Positions 56,315-63,909 are shown, counted from the stretch's first letter. The stretch: 64,000 bases of DNA from Stenotrophomonas sp. 24(2023) (GCF_030913365.1 NZ_CP133160.1:372001-436000), one strand, 5' to 3'. Notes: generated from the letters alone by a model not told the origin. Translations and numbers: made by a program.

Positions 56315-56857
56315 ATGCGTGAACACAAAGTGGTCGTCATGGGACCGCTTGGCGTTGGCAAATCAACGCTGGTGCAGACCCTGACGCAAGGACAGGCGGT
56401 AGCGACCGAAGCCCGCAACAGCGATCCCAGCGTCGGCAAGGAGTTCACCACCGTCGCCCTGGACTATGGCGACATCGCTCTGCCCGGCGGCGATCGCCTG
56501 CGCCTGTATGGCACCCCGGGGCAGCAGCGGTTTTCCTACCTGTGGCCCATCCTGCTGGCCGGCGCGCAGGGCGCGATCGTACTGGTCGATGCCGGCACCC
56601 ACCCGGGCACGGCACAGGCGGCGATGTACCTGCAGGCGATTGCAGAAGCGGCGCCGCGCTTGCCCGTGGTGATCGGCGTGACCCGCTGCGACGACAACCT
56701 TCCCGCATTGCGCGCCTGGGAAACCTGGCTGCAGATGCACGCCCCGTCCCTGCCGGTGATGCCGCTGGACCCGCGCCAGATGCCGCAGGCCATGATCCTG
56801 ATGGATGTGCTGATGAGCCAGATTGAATGCAACGCGATGGTGACAATCGATGAATGA
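56315..56857 (+). CDS. Small GTPase, conservon CvnD/MglA-like
   Basis: This is a 180-residue P-loop protein. G1 is GPLGVGKST (10-18); G3 is YGTPGQQRF (65-73), with Gly in place of the usual Asp; G4 is TRCD (123-126) in place of NKxD. The pattern GTPGQ-x-RF-x2-LWP...GAIVLVDA matches the family of small GTPases found in actinobacterial conservons and in bacterial polarity systems with roadblock partners. The roadblock genes come next here. The start at 56315 has GGAG at 9 bases; an ATG at 56309 overlaps the previous stop. Confidence 0.88.
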   Translation: MREHKVVVMGPLGVGKSTLVQTLTQGQAVATEARNSDPSVGKEFTTVALDYGDIALPGGDRLRLYGTPGQQRFSYLWPILLAGAQGAIVLVDAGTHPGTAQAAMYLQAIAEAAPRLPVVIGVTRCDDNLPALRAWETWLQMHAPSLPVMPLDPRQMPQAMILMDVLMSQIECNAMVTIDE

Positions 56858-57227
56858 CACGCCCCACCCGGCCCCCACCCTGGAGGCCCTGGCCAGGACC
56901 CTCAGCGGCGTGCAGGCCATCGTCCTGGCCAGCAGCGATGGCTTCGCCCTGGCCCAGGCAGGCCCACGGGGCAACACCGCCGACCGCCTGGCGGCCATGA
57001 CCAGTTCGATGCTCGGCCTGGCCGGCGCGCTGGGCCGTGAGCTGGCCTTCGGCGACCTGGACACCCTCATTCTCGAAGCCGCCCACGGCAAGGTCCTGAT
57101 GCTGGCCGTGCCGGGGCCGTCGCCACGGCTGCTGATGACCGCCTGCGACCACACCTGCGTGATCGGGAACGTGCTGTGGCACGCAAAACAATGCGTGCTC
57201 CAGCTCGCCGCCACATCGGACCAGTAA
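56850..57227 (+). CDS. Roadblock/LC7-like protein 1
   Basis: This 125-residue protein has the roadblock pattern LARTLSGVQAIVLASSDGFALAQ, followed by a helix with ADRLAAMTSSMLGLAGALGREL and a strand VLMLAVPG. Such proteins dimerise and act as GTPase regulators (MglB type). It overlaps the GTPase gene by 8 bases, so stoichiometric coupling is likely. A second roadblock-like gene follows. It is polar with no signal peptide, so it acts in the cytosol. Confidence 0.85.
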   Translation: MNDTPHPAPTLEALARTLSGVQAIVLASSDGFALAQAGPRGNTADRLAAMTSSMLGLAGALGRELAFGDLDTLILEAAHGKVLMLAVPGPSPRLLMTACDHTCVIGNVLWHAKQCVLQLAATSDQ

Positions 57228-57287
57228 ATGCGTCCGCGATTCTTCCACCACTTCTTCAACCGCCGACTTTCCAACACCGAGACTGAA

Positions 57288-57650
57288 ATGAATACTGCTA
57301 TCAACAAATGCCTGGAATCGCTCATGCAGATCAACGGCGCACAGGCCGTTGCCCTGGTCGATTATGAAAGCGGCATGCTGCTGGGCCAGGCCGGCGCCGG
57401 TGTCGACATGGAACTGGCTGCGGCAGGCAACACCGAAGTCATCCGCGCCAAGATGAAGACCGCCGATGCACTCAAGCTCAACGATGCCATTGAAGACATC
57501 CTGATCACGCTGGGACGCGCCTACCACGTGCTGCGCCCGGTGTCGGCCAAGCGCGGCCTGTTCTTCTATGTCGTGCTGGATCGCCAGAAGGCCAATCTGG
57601 CCCTTGCCCGGCGCATGGTGCTGGACGTGGAAAGTTCGCTGGTGCTGTAA
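57288..57650 (+). CDS. Roadblock/LC7-like protein 2
   Basis: This 120-residue protein begins MNTAINKCLESLMQINGAQAVALVDYESGMLLGQAG, the roadblock opening, and closes with LARRMVLDVESSLVL. It is only distantly like the preceding roadblock, so a heterodimer is possible. ATG 57288 is chosen; an upstream ATG at 57228, adjoining the stop of roadblock 1, would add 20 residues. A strong terminator follows at 57713. Confidence 0.82.
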   Translation: MNTAINKCLESLMQINGAQAVALVDYESGMLLGQAGAGVDMELAAAGNTEVIRAKMKTADALKLNDAIEDILITLGRAYHVLRPVSAKRGLFFYVVLDRQKANLALARRMVLDVESSLVL

Positions 57651-57712
57651 GCCGCCGGCAACCGGTACGCCCCCGCCCCGGGGGAAAAACAGGGGAATAT
57701 GGGGATGGGGAC

Positions 57713-57748
57713 GCCGCCCCCGCTTGGGGAAGCGGGGGCGGCATTTTT
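57713..57748 (+). terminator. Rho-independent terminator of the GTPase/roadblock operon
   Basis: GCCGCCCCCGCTT-GGGG-AAGCGGGGGCGGC forms a perfect 13-bp stem, followed by ATTTTTG. It separates the operon from the pilin genes. Confidence 0.92.
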
Positions 57749-58055
57749 GCGTGGTGTCGCCCTGAAGCCGCTTCATTCCCCACCGGCGCCAACGCCCACG
57801 AAGCCCACATGCCTGCGCGGTCCTGGCCGTGTGCATCCGCCAGTGCGCGCCGCAACAGCACGATGCCCGGCGCAGCAATACGCATGCGTTTTCAGATAAT
57901 TCGTAAAACCCATGCATGCAGGGTTCTGAAAGCGCATTTTGCAAGTTATGGAATATCGATCCTGCGCTCGAAATGATTTTCTAGCAGCACGTGCCGGGAC
58001 CACGCTCCCTGCCGTCATTCCAGAAAATCAAACCAGACTTCAATAAGGATCCACC
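57749..58055. promoter_or_regulatory. Upstream region of the pilin genes
   Basis: About 300 gene-free bases. The stretch from about 57890 to 57980 is clearly richer in AT than the surroundings and is the likely promoter region. I could not match a convincing sigma-70 or sigma-54 promoter. AAGGAT at 58045-58050 is the ribosome binding site of pilin 1. Confidence 0.4.
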
Positions 58056-58514
58056 ATGACTACTGCAACGCTGCCCATGCGCCGCGCCGCCCGCCCCATG
58101 TCCGCACAGCGCGGCTTTTCGTTGATTGAACTGATGGTGGTGGTGGCGATCATCAGCATCCTCGCCATGGTCGCCCTGCCGCAGTACCAGAACTTCTCGG
58201 CGAAGTCGAAGCTGTCGGCCGCGCTGTCCGAAGTGGCCGGCGGCAAGATCGGTGTGGAAGCGCTGTTTTCCGAAGGCTCCACCACCAGCGACCCGTCCGC
58301 AGTCGGCCTGCCGGTGGAAGGATCGCGCTGCAGCAGCTTCAGCGTGTCCATGGACGGAGCCTCCGGTGAAGCCAACCTGACCTGCAGCCTGAAGGCCGAC
58401 ACCAAGTGGGGCGGCAGCGCCACGCTGAACCTGGACCGCAGCAAGGACGGCCTGTGGAAGTGCACCGGTACCGGCGCACCGGAAGATCTGCTGCCGGCCG
58501 CCTGCCGCGCCTGA
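58056..58514 (+). CDS. Type IV pilin 1
   Basis: This 152-residue prepilin has a 20-residue basic leader ending QRG, then F21SLIELMVVVAIISILAMVALP with the conserved Glu at mature position 5, the site for PilD cleavage and methylation. The mature protein is 132 residues. Four cysteines, in SRCSSF, NLTCSL, WKCTG and AACRA, lie in the globular domain. The leader is longer than the usual 6-10 residues; MSAQRG (from residue 15) would be a classical start but lacks a ribosome binding site. Pilin 2 matches it closely in layout. Confidence 0.9.
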   Translation: MTTATLPMRRAARPMSAQRGFSLIELMVVVAIISILAMVALPQYQNFSAKSKLSAALSEVAGGKIGVEALFSEGSTTSDPSAVGLPVEGSRCSSFSVSMDGASGEANLTCSLKADTKWGGSATLNLDRSKDGLWKCTGTGAPEDLLPAACRA

Positions 58515-58713
58515 TCCCCGCCTGATGCGCACGCTGCGATGGCTGTCCCCGGCGGGCATCCGTCGCAGCGTTGCGGCAGCCCGGCGGCATCGCCGCCACT
58601 GCCCCGATGAACACCTGATCGCCCGTCCTTCATGCACCTGCGAATCCTCCGCTGCCCGGCCCTGTCCGCCAGCAACACCCGACACGGTGGGCGCTGATCG
58701 TGCCGAGCCCTCC

Positions 58714-59160
58714 ATGAACATCGTCATCGCCGATCCCAACCCGGTGTTGCGCCGCGAACTGCAGGCCTGCCTGCAGCAGCATGTGGCCGGGTCGAGCATC
58801 ACCCATGCCCGCTCACCGCATGAAGCCGAACAGCATGCCGGCAACCCGGCCTGCGACCTGCTGGTGATCGACCCCTACATGCCCACGCCGGGGCAGAGCG
58901 ATGGCATTGCCCTGTTGAACCGCATCGTCCGGGCCCGTCCCGACCTGCAGGTGATCGTGCTGATCACGCGCAGCTACTGGCGCGGGATCGGCGCGGCGTT
59001 TCCCAAGCTGAAACCCTGCCGGGTCTACAAGTACAGCCCGCCCAGCCATCTCTGCGGCGTCATCGATGCCATCGCGGCGGGCCCGACCCAGAGCACAGCT
59101 CCTGCGTGCCAGCCCCCCGCCACGGAGTTACCCATGAAGGAACCGGCCCATGCCCTCTGA
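58714..59160 (+). CDS. Orphan receiver-domain protein, RcsB-receiver-like
   Basis: This is a 148-residue protein. The receiver fold is shown by MNIVIADPNPVLRRELQ, the phospho-acceptor D53 in LLVIDPYMP, T85 and K106 (VYKYSP). Of the acidic pair only D7 remains; the next residue is Pro. After the Asp the sequence PTPGQSDGIALL carries the insert seen in RcsB receivers. There is no output domain, and the last 25 residues are disordered. It overlaps pilin 2 by 11 bases. A start upstream of 58714 (frame open to 58525) cannot be excluded. Confidence 0.8.
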   Translation: MNIVIADPNPVLRRELQACLQQHVAGSSITHARSPHEAEQHAGNPACDLLVIDPYMPTPGQSDGIALLNRIVRARPDLQVIVLITRSYWRGIGAAFPKLKPCRVYKYSPPSHLCGVIDAIAAGPTQSTAPACQPPATELPMKEPAHAL

Positions 59161-59623
59161 CTGTTCTCATGACGCCGTTGCACGGCCCCGCAGCCGGCAC
59201 CAGGGCGGGTTTTCACTGGTGGAACTGATGGTCGTGGTGGCCATCATCGCCACGCTGGCCATGATTGCCCTGCCCCAGTACCAGACGTTTACAAAGCGCA
59301 CCAAGGTCGCCGTGGCCCTGTACGAGCTGGGCGTGAACAAGGCATTGGTGGAAGCGACACTGGTCGAAAGTGATGCATCACTCAACGGCCTGCGGGCCAA
59401 GCTGCTGGCGCAGATGCCGACGGAAACCTCGCGCTGTACGAGCTTCAACGCCAACCCGTCCTATGTCGGTGGCCAGCTCTACATCGCGCTTGATTGCATG
59501 CTGCAGTCGGATGTCGTTGCCGGCGGCCTGCTGCGGCTGCAGCGTGACAGCAATGGCGGCTGGGCCTGCCAGGGCCTGGGCATTCCCTCCACGCTGATGC
59601 CCCAGGCCTGCGAAGACTACTGA
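59150..59623 (+). CDS. Type IV pilin 2 (paralogue of pilin 1)
   Basis: This 157-residue prepilin also has a 20-residue leader, ending QGG, then F21SLVELMVVVAIIATLAMIALP with Glu at mature position 5. The mature protein is 137 residues. The four cysteines follow the same order as in pilin 1: SRCTSF, ALDCML, WACQG, QACEDY. AAGGA lies 8 bases before the ATG. It overlaps the receiver gene by 11 bases, so the two are coupled. Confidence 0.9.
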   Translation: MPSDCSHDAVARPRSRHQGGFSLVELMVVVAIIATLAMIALPQYQTFTKRTKVAVALYELGVNKALVEATLVESDASLNGLRAKLLAQMPTETSRCTSFNANPSYVGGQLYIALDCMLQSDVVAGGLLRLQRDSNGGWACQGLGIPSTLMPQACEDY

Positions 59624-59642
59624 CCGCCCTGCGGTCGCAGGA

Positions 59643-59846
59643 TCATCCGAACCGCGCCACTTCCACCCGGGCCTGGAAGCTGCGGACGTCCACCGTCGCG
59701 CAGCCTCCCGTGCGCCGGTGGAATGCCTCCGCCAGGCGACAGGCGGCATCGAAGGCGTCGGCGCCGGACAGATGGAATGAGGGCTGGACCTGCCCGGCAA
59801 GCTGCACGTGCCAGCCGCGGTCCAGATGGGTGACGATGACGTTCAT
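59643..59846 (-). CDS. Small 67-residue protein, paralogue of the one at 53538-53741
   Basis: The unrecognised 67-residue product is the same length as its paralogue and similar in sequence: W-x-V near residue 12, GADAFDAACRLAEAFH, TGG-x-ATVDV, and a closing VEVARFG. It converges with pilin 2, 19 bases away. GGGA precedes ATG 59846. No signal peptide. Its twin lies 6 kb away at the other end of the pilin/GTPase region. Confidence 0.6.
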   Translation of the reverse strand: MNVIVTHLDRGWHVQLAGQVQPSFHLSGADAFDAACRLAEAFHRRTGGCATVDVRSFQARVEVARFG

Positions 59847-60049
59847 GGCGGATTCCCGGAACAGCCGCCGCAGCGGCCTGTGTGCCCACGATCCACGAGG
59901 CCTGGAACGTGATCCATCAGACCCGTCTGAAGTGACGCAGGCGGGCCAGCCGTCACATCCCTGAGTGGCTTAAGTGAAGAGATTACGTGACCCTTGTCAC
60001 GATGTTGACATTGATTCACACTACCTTCACCTACAGGGGTCCCTTCCAC

Positions 60050-60154
60050 ATGCGCACCTTCCTGCACCTGCAGCGTTCCACGCTGCTCAAGCTGTACTTC
60101 GCGGCCTGCTACCTGATCCTGCTCGAAGAGCTGATCCGTGCGTCGCTGAGCTGA
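60050..60154 (+). CDS. Putative 34-residue small protein
   Basis: MRTFLHLQRSTLLKLYFAAC, then YLILLEELIRASLS. It has one amphipathic-to-hydrophobic helix that could lie on or in the membrane. AGGGG stands 12 bases before the ATG, which is a wide gap. Upstream there is a TTGACA at 60006-60011 but no clear -10. Too short for automatic gene calling; real but unproven. Confidence 0.35.
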   Translation: MRTFLHLQRSTLLKLYFAACYLILLEELIRASLS

Positions 60155-60254
60155 GCCCGCCGGGGGGCACCGGGGCCCGGCCCCACCCTTCCTCACGTGC
60201 CGGCCACTTCCGCGCTGCGCACACTGGGTGTCCCTTGCTGCAAGGCACCTGCCG

Positions 60255-60524
60255 ATGAAACCGATCGCCCTGCTGCCGCTGCTGCTGGCGGCCTGTGCCA
60301 CCGCCCCGACCGTGGCCCCGATCGCGCCGACACCGATGCCCGGCAGCGACCGCGATGCCCACGGCTGCATCGGCTCGGCCGGATACCAATGGTGCGCACG
60401 CAACCAGCGCTGCGAACGCCCCTGGGAGCTGGCAAAGGCCGCAGGCATCGCCAATACTGCGCAGGCCGTCGCCGCGTACTGCGCCGCCGGCAATCCCCCT
60501 CCTCGGAACATCCCCAATGAGTGA
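60255..60524 (+). CDS. Small Cys-rich lipoprotein
   Basis: This is an 89-residue protein with lipobox LLAAC (C14). The mature part has a DAHGCIGSAGYQWCARNQRCERPWELA core, a pattern common in small secreted proteins, and a final Cys (AYC), so two disulfides are possible. Function unknown. Its end overlaps the DUF1653 gene by 8 bases. Confidence 0.75.
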   Translation: MKPIALLPLLLAACATAPTVAPIAPTPMPGSDRDAHGCIGSAGYQWCARNQRCERPWELAKAAGIANTAQAVAAYCAAGNPPPRNIPNE

Positions 60525-60750
60525 CCTGACCCCGCTGCCGGCCCTGGCCCGCGGCCGCTATCGCCATTTCAAGGGCGGCCTGTACGACGTCATCGATGTG
60601 GTCCGCAGCAGCGAAACCCTGCAACCGATGGTGCTGTACCGGGCCCTGTACGGCGACGGTGGCCTGTGGGTACGCCCGTATGCGATGTTCGTCGAGCAGG
60701 TACCGGGAGCCGAGGGTCCGCAGCCGCGCTTCGCCCCGCTGCCGGACTGA
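60517..60750 (+). CDS. DUF1653-family protein
   Basis: This 77-residue protein has the DUF1653 pattern: GRYRHFKGGLYDVIDVVRSSETLQPMVLYRALYGDGGLWVRPYAMFVE. The family is widespread and uncharacterised. It starts at ATG 60517, overlapping the lipoprotein gene, so the two are likely coupled. Confidence 0.88.
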   Translation: MSDLTPLPALARGRYRHFKGGLYDVIDVVRSSETLQPMVLYRALYGDGGLWVRPYAMFVEQVPGAEGPQPRFAPLPD

Positions 60751-60801
60751 CCCCCGCCCCGTGCGGGCAGCCCCGGGCCCGCCCGCTGCAAGGACCGCCT
60801 G

Positions 60802-61134
60802 ATGAATCCCTATGTCTATCTCGCCGCGGCCATCGTGCTGGAGGTCATCGCCACCTCGCTGCTGAAGGCGTCCGACGGCATGAGCCGGCTGTGGCCGACC
60901 CTCGGCGCACTGGCCGGCTATGGCGTGTGCTTCTACCTGCTGGCATTGACGATGAAATCAGTGCCCACCGGCATCGCCTACGCCATCTGGTCGGGCGTGG
61001 GCATCGTGCTGATCTCGCTGATCGGGCTGGTGGTGTTCAAGCAGCGGCTGGATCTGCCGGCACTGCTGGGTATCGGCCTGATCCTGGCCGGGGTGCTGGT
61101 GATCAACCTGTTCTCGCGCAGCGGCGCGCACTGA
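60802..61134 (+). CDS. emrE: SMR-family multidrug exporter (EmrE-like)
   Basis: This 110-residue protein has four membrane helices and the essential Glu14. It aligns with E. coli EmrE almost throughout: MNPYVYLAAAIVLEVI, PTGIAYAIWSGVGIVLIS, QRLDLPALLGIGLILAGVLVINL. It should export cationic dyes and quaternary ammonium compounds using the proton gradient. It follows DUF1653 by 51 bases. Confidence 0.95.
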   Translation: MNPYVYLAAAIVLEVIATSLLKASDGMSRLWPTLGALAGYGVCFYLLALTMKSVPTGIAYAIWSGVGIVLISLIGLVVFKQRLDLPALLGIGLILAGVLVINLFSRSGAH

Positions 61135-61155
61135 GCGCGCCGTTGCCGAGGCTGG

Positions 61156-61329
61156 CTAGCTGACCTTCTTCGCCACGGTCATGCCCAGCAGGAACAGCAC
61201 CACGGCGATGATGATGCCCGCCCAGAACAGGAACTTGGCGATTCCCACGGCGGCACCGGCAATGCCACCGAAACCCAGCGCACCGGCAATCAGGCCGATG
61301 ATGGCGAAGATGATGGCCCACTTGATCAT
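61156..61329 (-). CDS. DUF1328-family small membrane protein
   Basis: This 57-residue protein reads [20 protein letters not shown], then [20 protein letters not shown] and so on, with two membrane helices. It matches the DUF1328/YtjA family. AAAGGA precedes ATG 61329. Function is unknown, but the family is common in proteobacteria and linked with envelope stress. It is convergent with emrE. Confidence 0.9.
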   Translation of the reverse strand: MIKWAIIFAIIGLIAGALGFGGIAGAAVGIAKFLFWAGIIIAVVLFLLGMTVAKKVS

Positions 61330-61434
61330 GTCGATCCTTTCCCCGGCAGGGGCGCGATAGGAGCCATCACGCTAGCCGGTGGGCGATGCCTGGACCGTGA
61401 GCGCAGCGCCCAGCCGACGTGAACGGCCTGCGGT

Positions 61435-62082
61435 TCAGCGCGGGCGGAAGCGCAGCAGCAGTACCGCAAAACCGAGGAAGATCGTGCCGGTCAGGCGGTC
61501 GAACAGGCGCTTGAGCGCTGGCCGCGCCAGTGCACGACGCAGCTTGTGGCCGCCCAGCGCATAGACCGCGTACCAGAACAGTTCGCAGGCAGCGAAGGTC
61601 GCTACCAGCACGGTGTACTGCACGCCCAGCGCACGCGCCGGGTCGACGAACTGGGGCAGGAAGGCGGCTGCGAACAGCAGCAGCTTCGGGTTGCTCAGGC
61701 CCACCAGGAAACCACCCCGGAATACGGCCCACGGCCGGTCGAGCGCGGGTGGCGGCAGCGCATCGCCTCCGCCCACCGGTGCCTGCGGCGCTGGCGCACG
61801 GCTCTCGCGCCAGGCCTTGATGCCCAGCCAGGCCAGGTAGGCCACGCCCAGGTAGCGCAGCACCTCGAACAGCACCGGCGAGGACAGCAGCAACGCGCTC
61901 AGCCCTGCCGCCGATGCGGCCAGTACCAGCACCAGGGCCAGCAGGCAGCCGAGCATCGCTGCCGTGCTGCGGCGGAAGCCCAGGCCGACACTGCGGCTGA
62001 GGATGTGCAGCATGTTCGGGCCGGGCGTGCCGCACAGCACGAACACCGTCACCGTGAACAGCCACCAGGTATGCAGGGCCAC
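61435..62082 (-). CDS. LysE/RhtB-family amino-acid exporter
   Basis: This 215-residue inner-membrane protein has about six helices. The family opening FVLCGTPGPNMLHILSRSVGLGFR is clear, and GLSNPKLLLFAAAFLPQFVDP is the second signature. Likely an exporter of homoserine, threonine or similar amino acids. The start is GTG 62082. It is divergent from the racemase gene. Confidence 0.92.
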   Translation of the reverse strand: MALHTWWLFTVTVFVLCGTPGPNMLHILSRSVGLGFRRSTAAMLGCLLALVLVLAASAAGLSALLLSSPVLFEVLRYLGVAYLAWLGIKAWRESRAPAPQAPVGGGDALPPPALDRPWAVFRGGFLVGLSNPKLLLFAAAFLPQFVDPARALGVQYTVLVATFAACELFWYAVYALGGHKLRRALARPALKRLFDRLTGTIFLGFAVLLLRFRPR

Positions 62083-62228
62083 GCGTCACTCCAGGCAATG
62101 GAAAACAGCCCCCAGCTTACGGCCGGCGGAACGGCCTGCCCATGGACAGTCGTGCTGCCGTTCGATGGGTACAGCACAGGCACCCGGCCTGTGTTTCAAT
62201 CCAGGGCTGGGCAACGATGTGGATGGAC

Positions 62229-62924
62229 ATGAAGACTCTGGGCCTGATCGGCGGCATGAGCTGGGAAAGCTCCGCGCAGTACTACCGCATCCTCAACGAG
62301 GAAGTCCGGCGCCGACGGGGCGGCACCCACTCGGCGCAGCTGCTGTTGTGGTCGTTCGACTTCCACCGCATCGAACAGCTGCAGCATGCCGGCCAATGGG
62401 ATGCCCTGGCCGTGGAGATGGCCGAGGGCGCGCGTCGCCTGCAGGCCGGTGGTGCACAGCTGCTGCTGATCTGCACCAACACCATGCACCGGCTGGCCGA
62501 CGCGGTGACCGACGCCGTGCCGGTGCCACTGCTGCATATCGCCGACCCCACCGCCGCGCGCATCAAGGCCGATGGCCTGCAGCGCATCGGCCTGCTGGGC
62601 ACTGCGTTCACGATGGAACAGGACTTCTACCGCGGCCGGCTCGAGCGCACGCATGGCCTGGACGTGCTGGTGCCGGACGAGGATGACCGGCGCACCGTGC
62701 ACCGGATCATCTACGAGGAACTGATTACCGGCGTGGTGCGCGACGCCTCGCGCCAGGCGTATGTCGAGGTCATCCAGCGGCTGGTGGCGCGCGGGGCGCA
62801 GGGCATCATCCTGGGCTGCACGGAAATCATGCTGCTGATCGGCCAGCAGGACAGCCCGGTACCGTTGTTCGACACCACCACCCTGCACGCCCTGGCGGCG
62901 ATCGATGCCGCGCTGGACGACTGA
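62229..62924 (+). CDS. Aspartate/glutamate racemase-family protein
   Basis: This 231-residue enzyme has the two catalytic cysteines of the Asp/Glu racemase superfamily, in LLLICTNTMH and IILGCTEI. The opening KTLGLIGGMSWESSAQYYRILNE is typical of the broad-specificity YgeA subgroup. ATG 62229 is chosen on family grounds; ATGs at 62217 and 62223 are in frame. It lies divergent from the LysE exporter gene. Confidence 0.9.
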   Translation: MKTLGLIGGMSWESSAQYYRILNEEVRRRRGGTHSAQLLLWSFDFHRIEQLQHAGQWDALAVEMAEGARRLQAGGAQLLLICTNTMHRLADAVTDAVPVPLLHIADPTAARIKADGLQRIGLLGTAFTMEQDFYRGRLERTHGLDVLVPDEDDRRTVHRIIYEELITGVVRDASRQAYVEVIQRLVARGAQGIILGCTEIMLLIGQQDSPVPLFDTTTLHALAAIDAALDD

Positions 62925-62939
62925 TCCGGCCGGGTCGGC

Positions 62940-63344
62940 TCAGGCCGGCCGCAGGGTGATGTGCGGGTGGCTGGCCAGGATCTCCAGCACGATGTCGAAA
63001 TAGGTCGGGCCACCGGCCTGCAGCGCCTGCAGCTGGCGCTGCACGCCTTCGGCATTGAAGTGGTCCGGCTGCGCGAGTTTGGCCTGCAGCCAGTCGCGCG
63101 TGGCCGCCACGCCCAGCGCCTGCCGGCTCTTCTCGAACTGCAGCCAGGTCAACTGTACCGCAGAAGCATCCCGGGCCACGCCGTAGCTGCCATATAGCAG
63201 ATCATCCAGCGCATCCAGGCTGGGGCCGAGCTGCCAGTCCTCATCGGCCATGAAAACGCGGTTGATCTCGGCATAGAAGCCGCCGATGTCCTGGAAACGG
63301 TCGCCATCCAGGGTGAGGGAAAGGGGCGTGGGCGGGCTCGGCAT
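62940..63344 (-). CDS. Barstar-family protein
   Basis: This 134-residue protein carries the barstar pattern DGDRFQDIGGFYAEINRVFM...DWQLGPSLDALDDLLYG, typical of RNase inhibitors. The second half (about 70-134) adds a helical extension. Barstar-like proteins neutralise barnase-type ribonucleases. Its gene follows the 116-residue gene by 18 bases in the same direction. No barnase gene is visible in the window. ATG 63344. Confidence 0.88.
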   Translation of the reverse strand: MPSPPTPLSLTLDGDRFQDIGGFYAEINRVFMADEDWQLGPSLDALDDLLYGSYGVARDASAVQLTWLQFEKSRQALGVAATRDWLQAKLAQPDHFNAEGVQRQLQALQAGGPTYFDIVLEILASHPHITLRPA

Positions 63345-63362
63345 GCCCCCATGGTACCCGGC

Positions 63363-63713
63363 TCAGTCCGGCACGATCGCCAGCGCCGACAGCAGCCATT
63401 CCACCACGTCCTGCGAATCGCACAGGAAGAACACCGCATCCCCCGCCGCCGCATTGCTGAGCTGGGTGTGGATGCTGATCGCCACGGCGATCTGGTTGGC
63501 GACGAAAACCTCATGCAGGCGCGGCTCGCCTGCATGGCCGGACACGGCCGACAATGCGCGCCGCGCCGCCTTGGTCGCCGCCGGCTCGGCGGCCTTGCGC
63601 AGTTCGGGGCCGCGCACGCCCCAGGACACGGTGACATGCTTGCCTTTGAACACGGTGTCCAGGACCGGTGCGGCCGTGGCCGCGCCTTGGATGAAACGAC
63701 TGCTGATCAACAC
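63363..63713 (-). CDS. Uncharacterised 116-residue protein upstream of the barstar gene
   Basis: I do not recognise the product. It starts at GTG 63713 (VLISSRFIQGAATAAPVLDT). It has a polar N-terminal half with KGKHVTVSWGVRG and a C-terminal helical part with VFFLCDSQDVVEWLLSALAIVPD. No signal peptide. It precedes the barstar-like gene by 18 bases, so it may be the toxin-like partner, but it does not show a recognisable barnase core. Confidence 0.6.
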   Translation of the reverse strand: MLISSRFIQGAATAAPVLDTVFKGKHVTVSWGVRGPELRKAAEPAATKAARRALSAVSGHAGEPRLHEVFVANQIAVAISIHTQLSNAAAGDAVFFLCDSQDVVEWLLSALAIVPD

Positions 63714-63862
63714 AACCCCCTGTGGTTGGTTTCGAGGGGCAGTGTCCCATCAGAGGTTCGGGTGCGACAGTGCCGTGATGGAGCTCACGCTTTCACGGGC
63801 TCCCTGCACTAGACGGCAGCGACGGCGGAAACTTTAGGGTTGCGTCGCTTTTCCTGCGCCAA

Positions 63863-63893
63863 CAAAAAAGCCCACGCATCGCTGCGCAGGCTT
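63863..63893 (-). terminator. Terminator after tRNA-Pro
   Basis: On the minus strand, AGCCTGCGCA-GCGA-TGCGTGGGCT (10-bp stem with two G-T pairs and a GNRA loop) is followed by six T. Confidence 0.75.
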
Positions 63894-63909
63894 GATTGAT
63901 CCATCACAG

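Noticed and set aside
57890..57980. A sigma-54 promoter for pilin 1, as for some pilA genes
   Set aside because: The only GG-N10-GC match fails at most other consensus positions.
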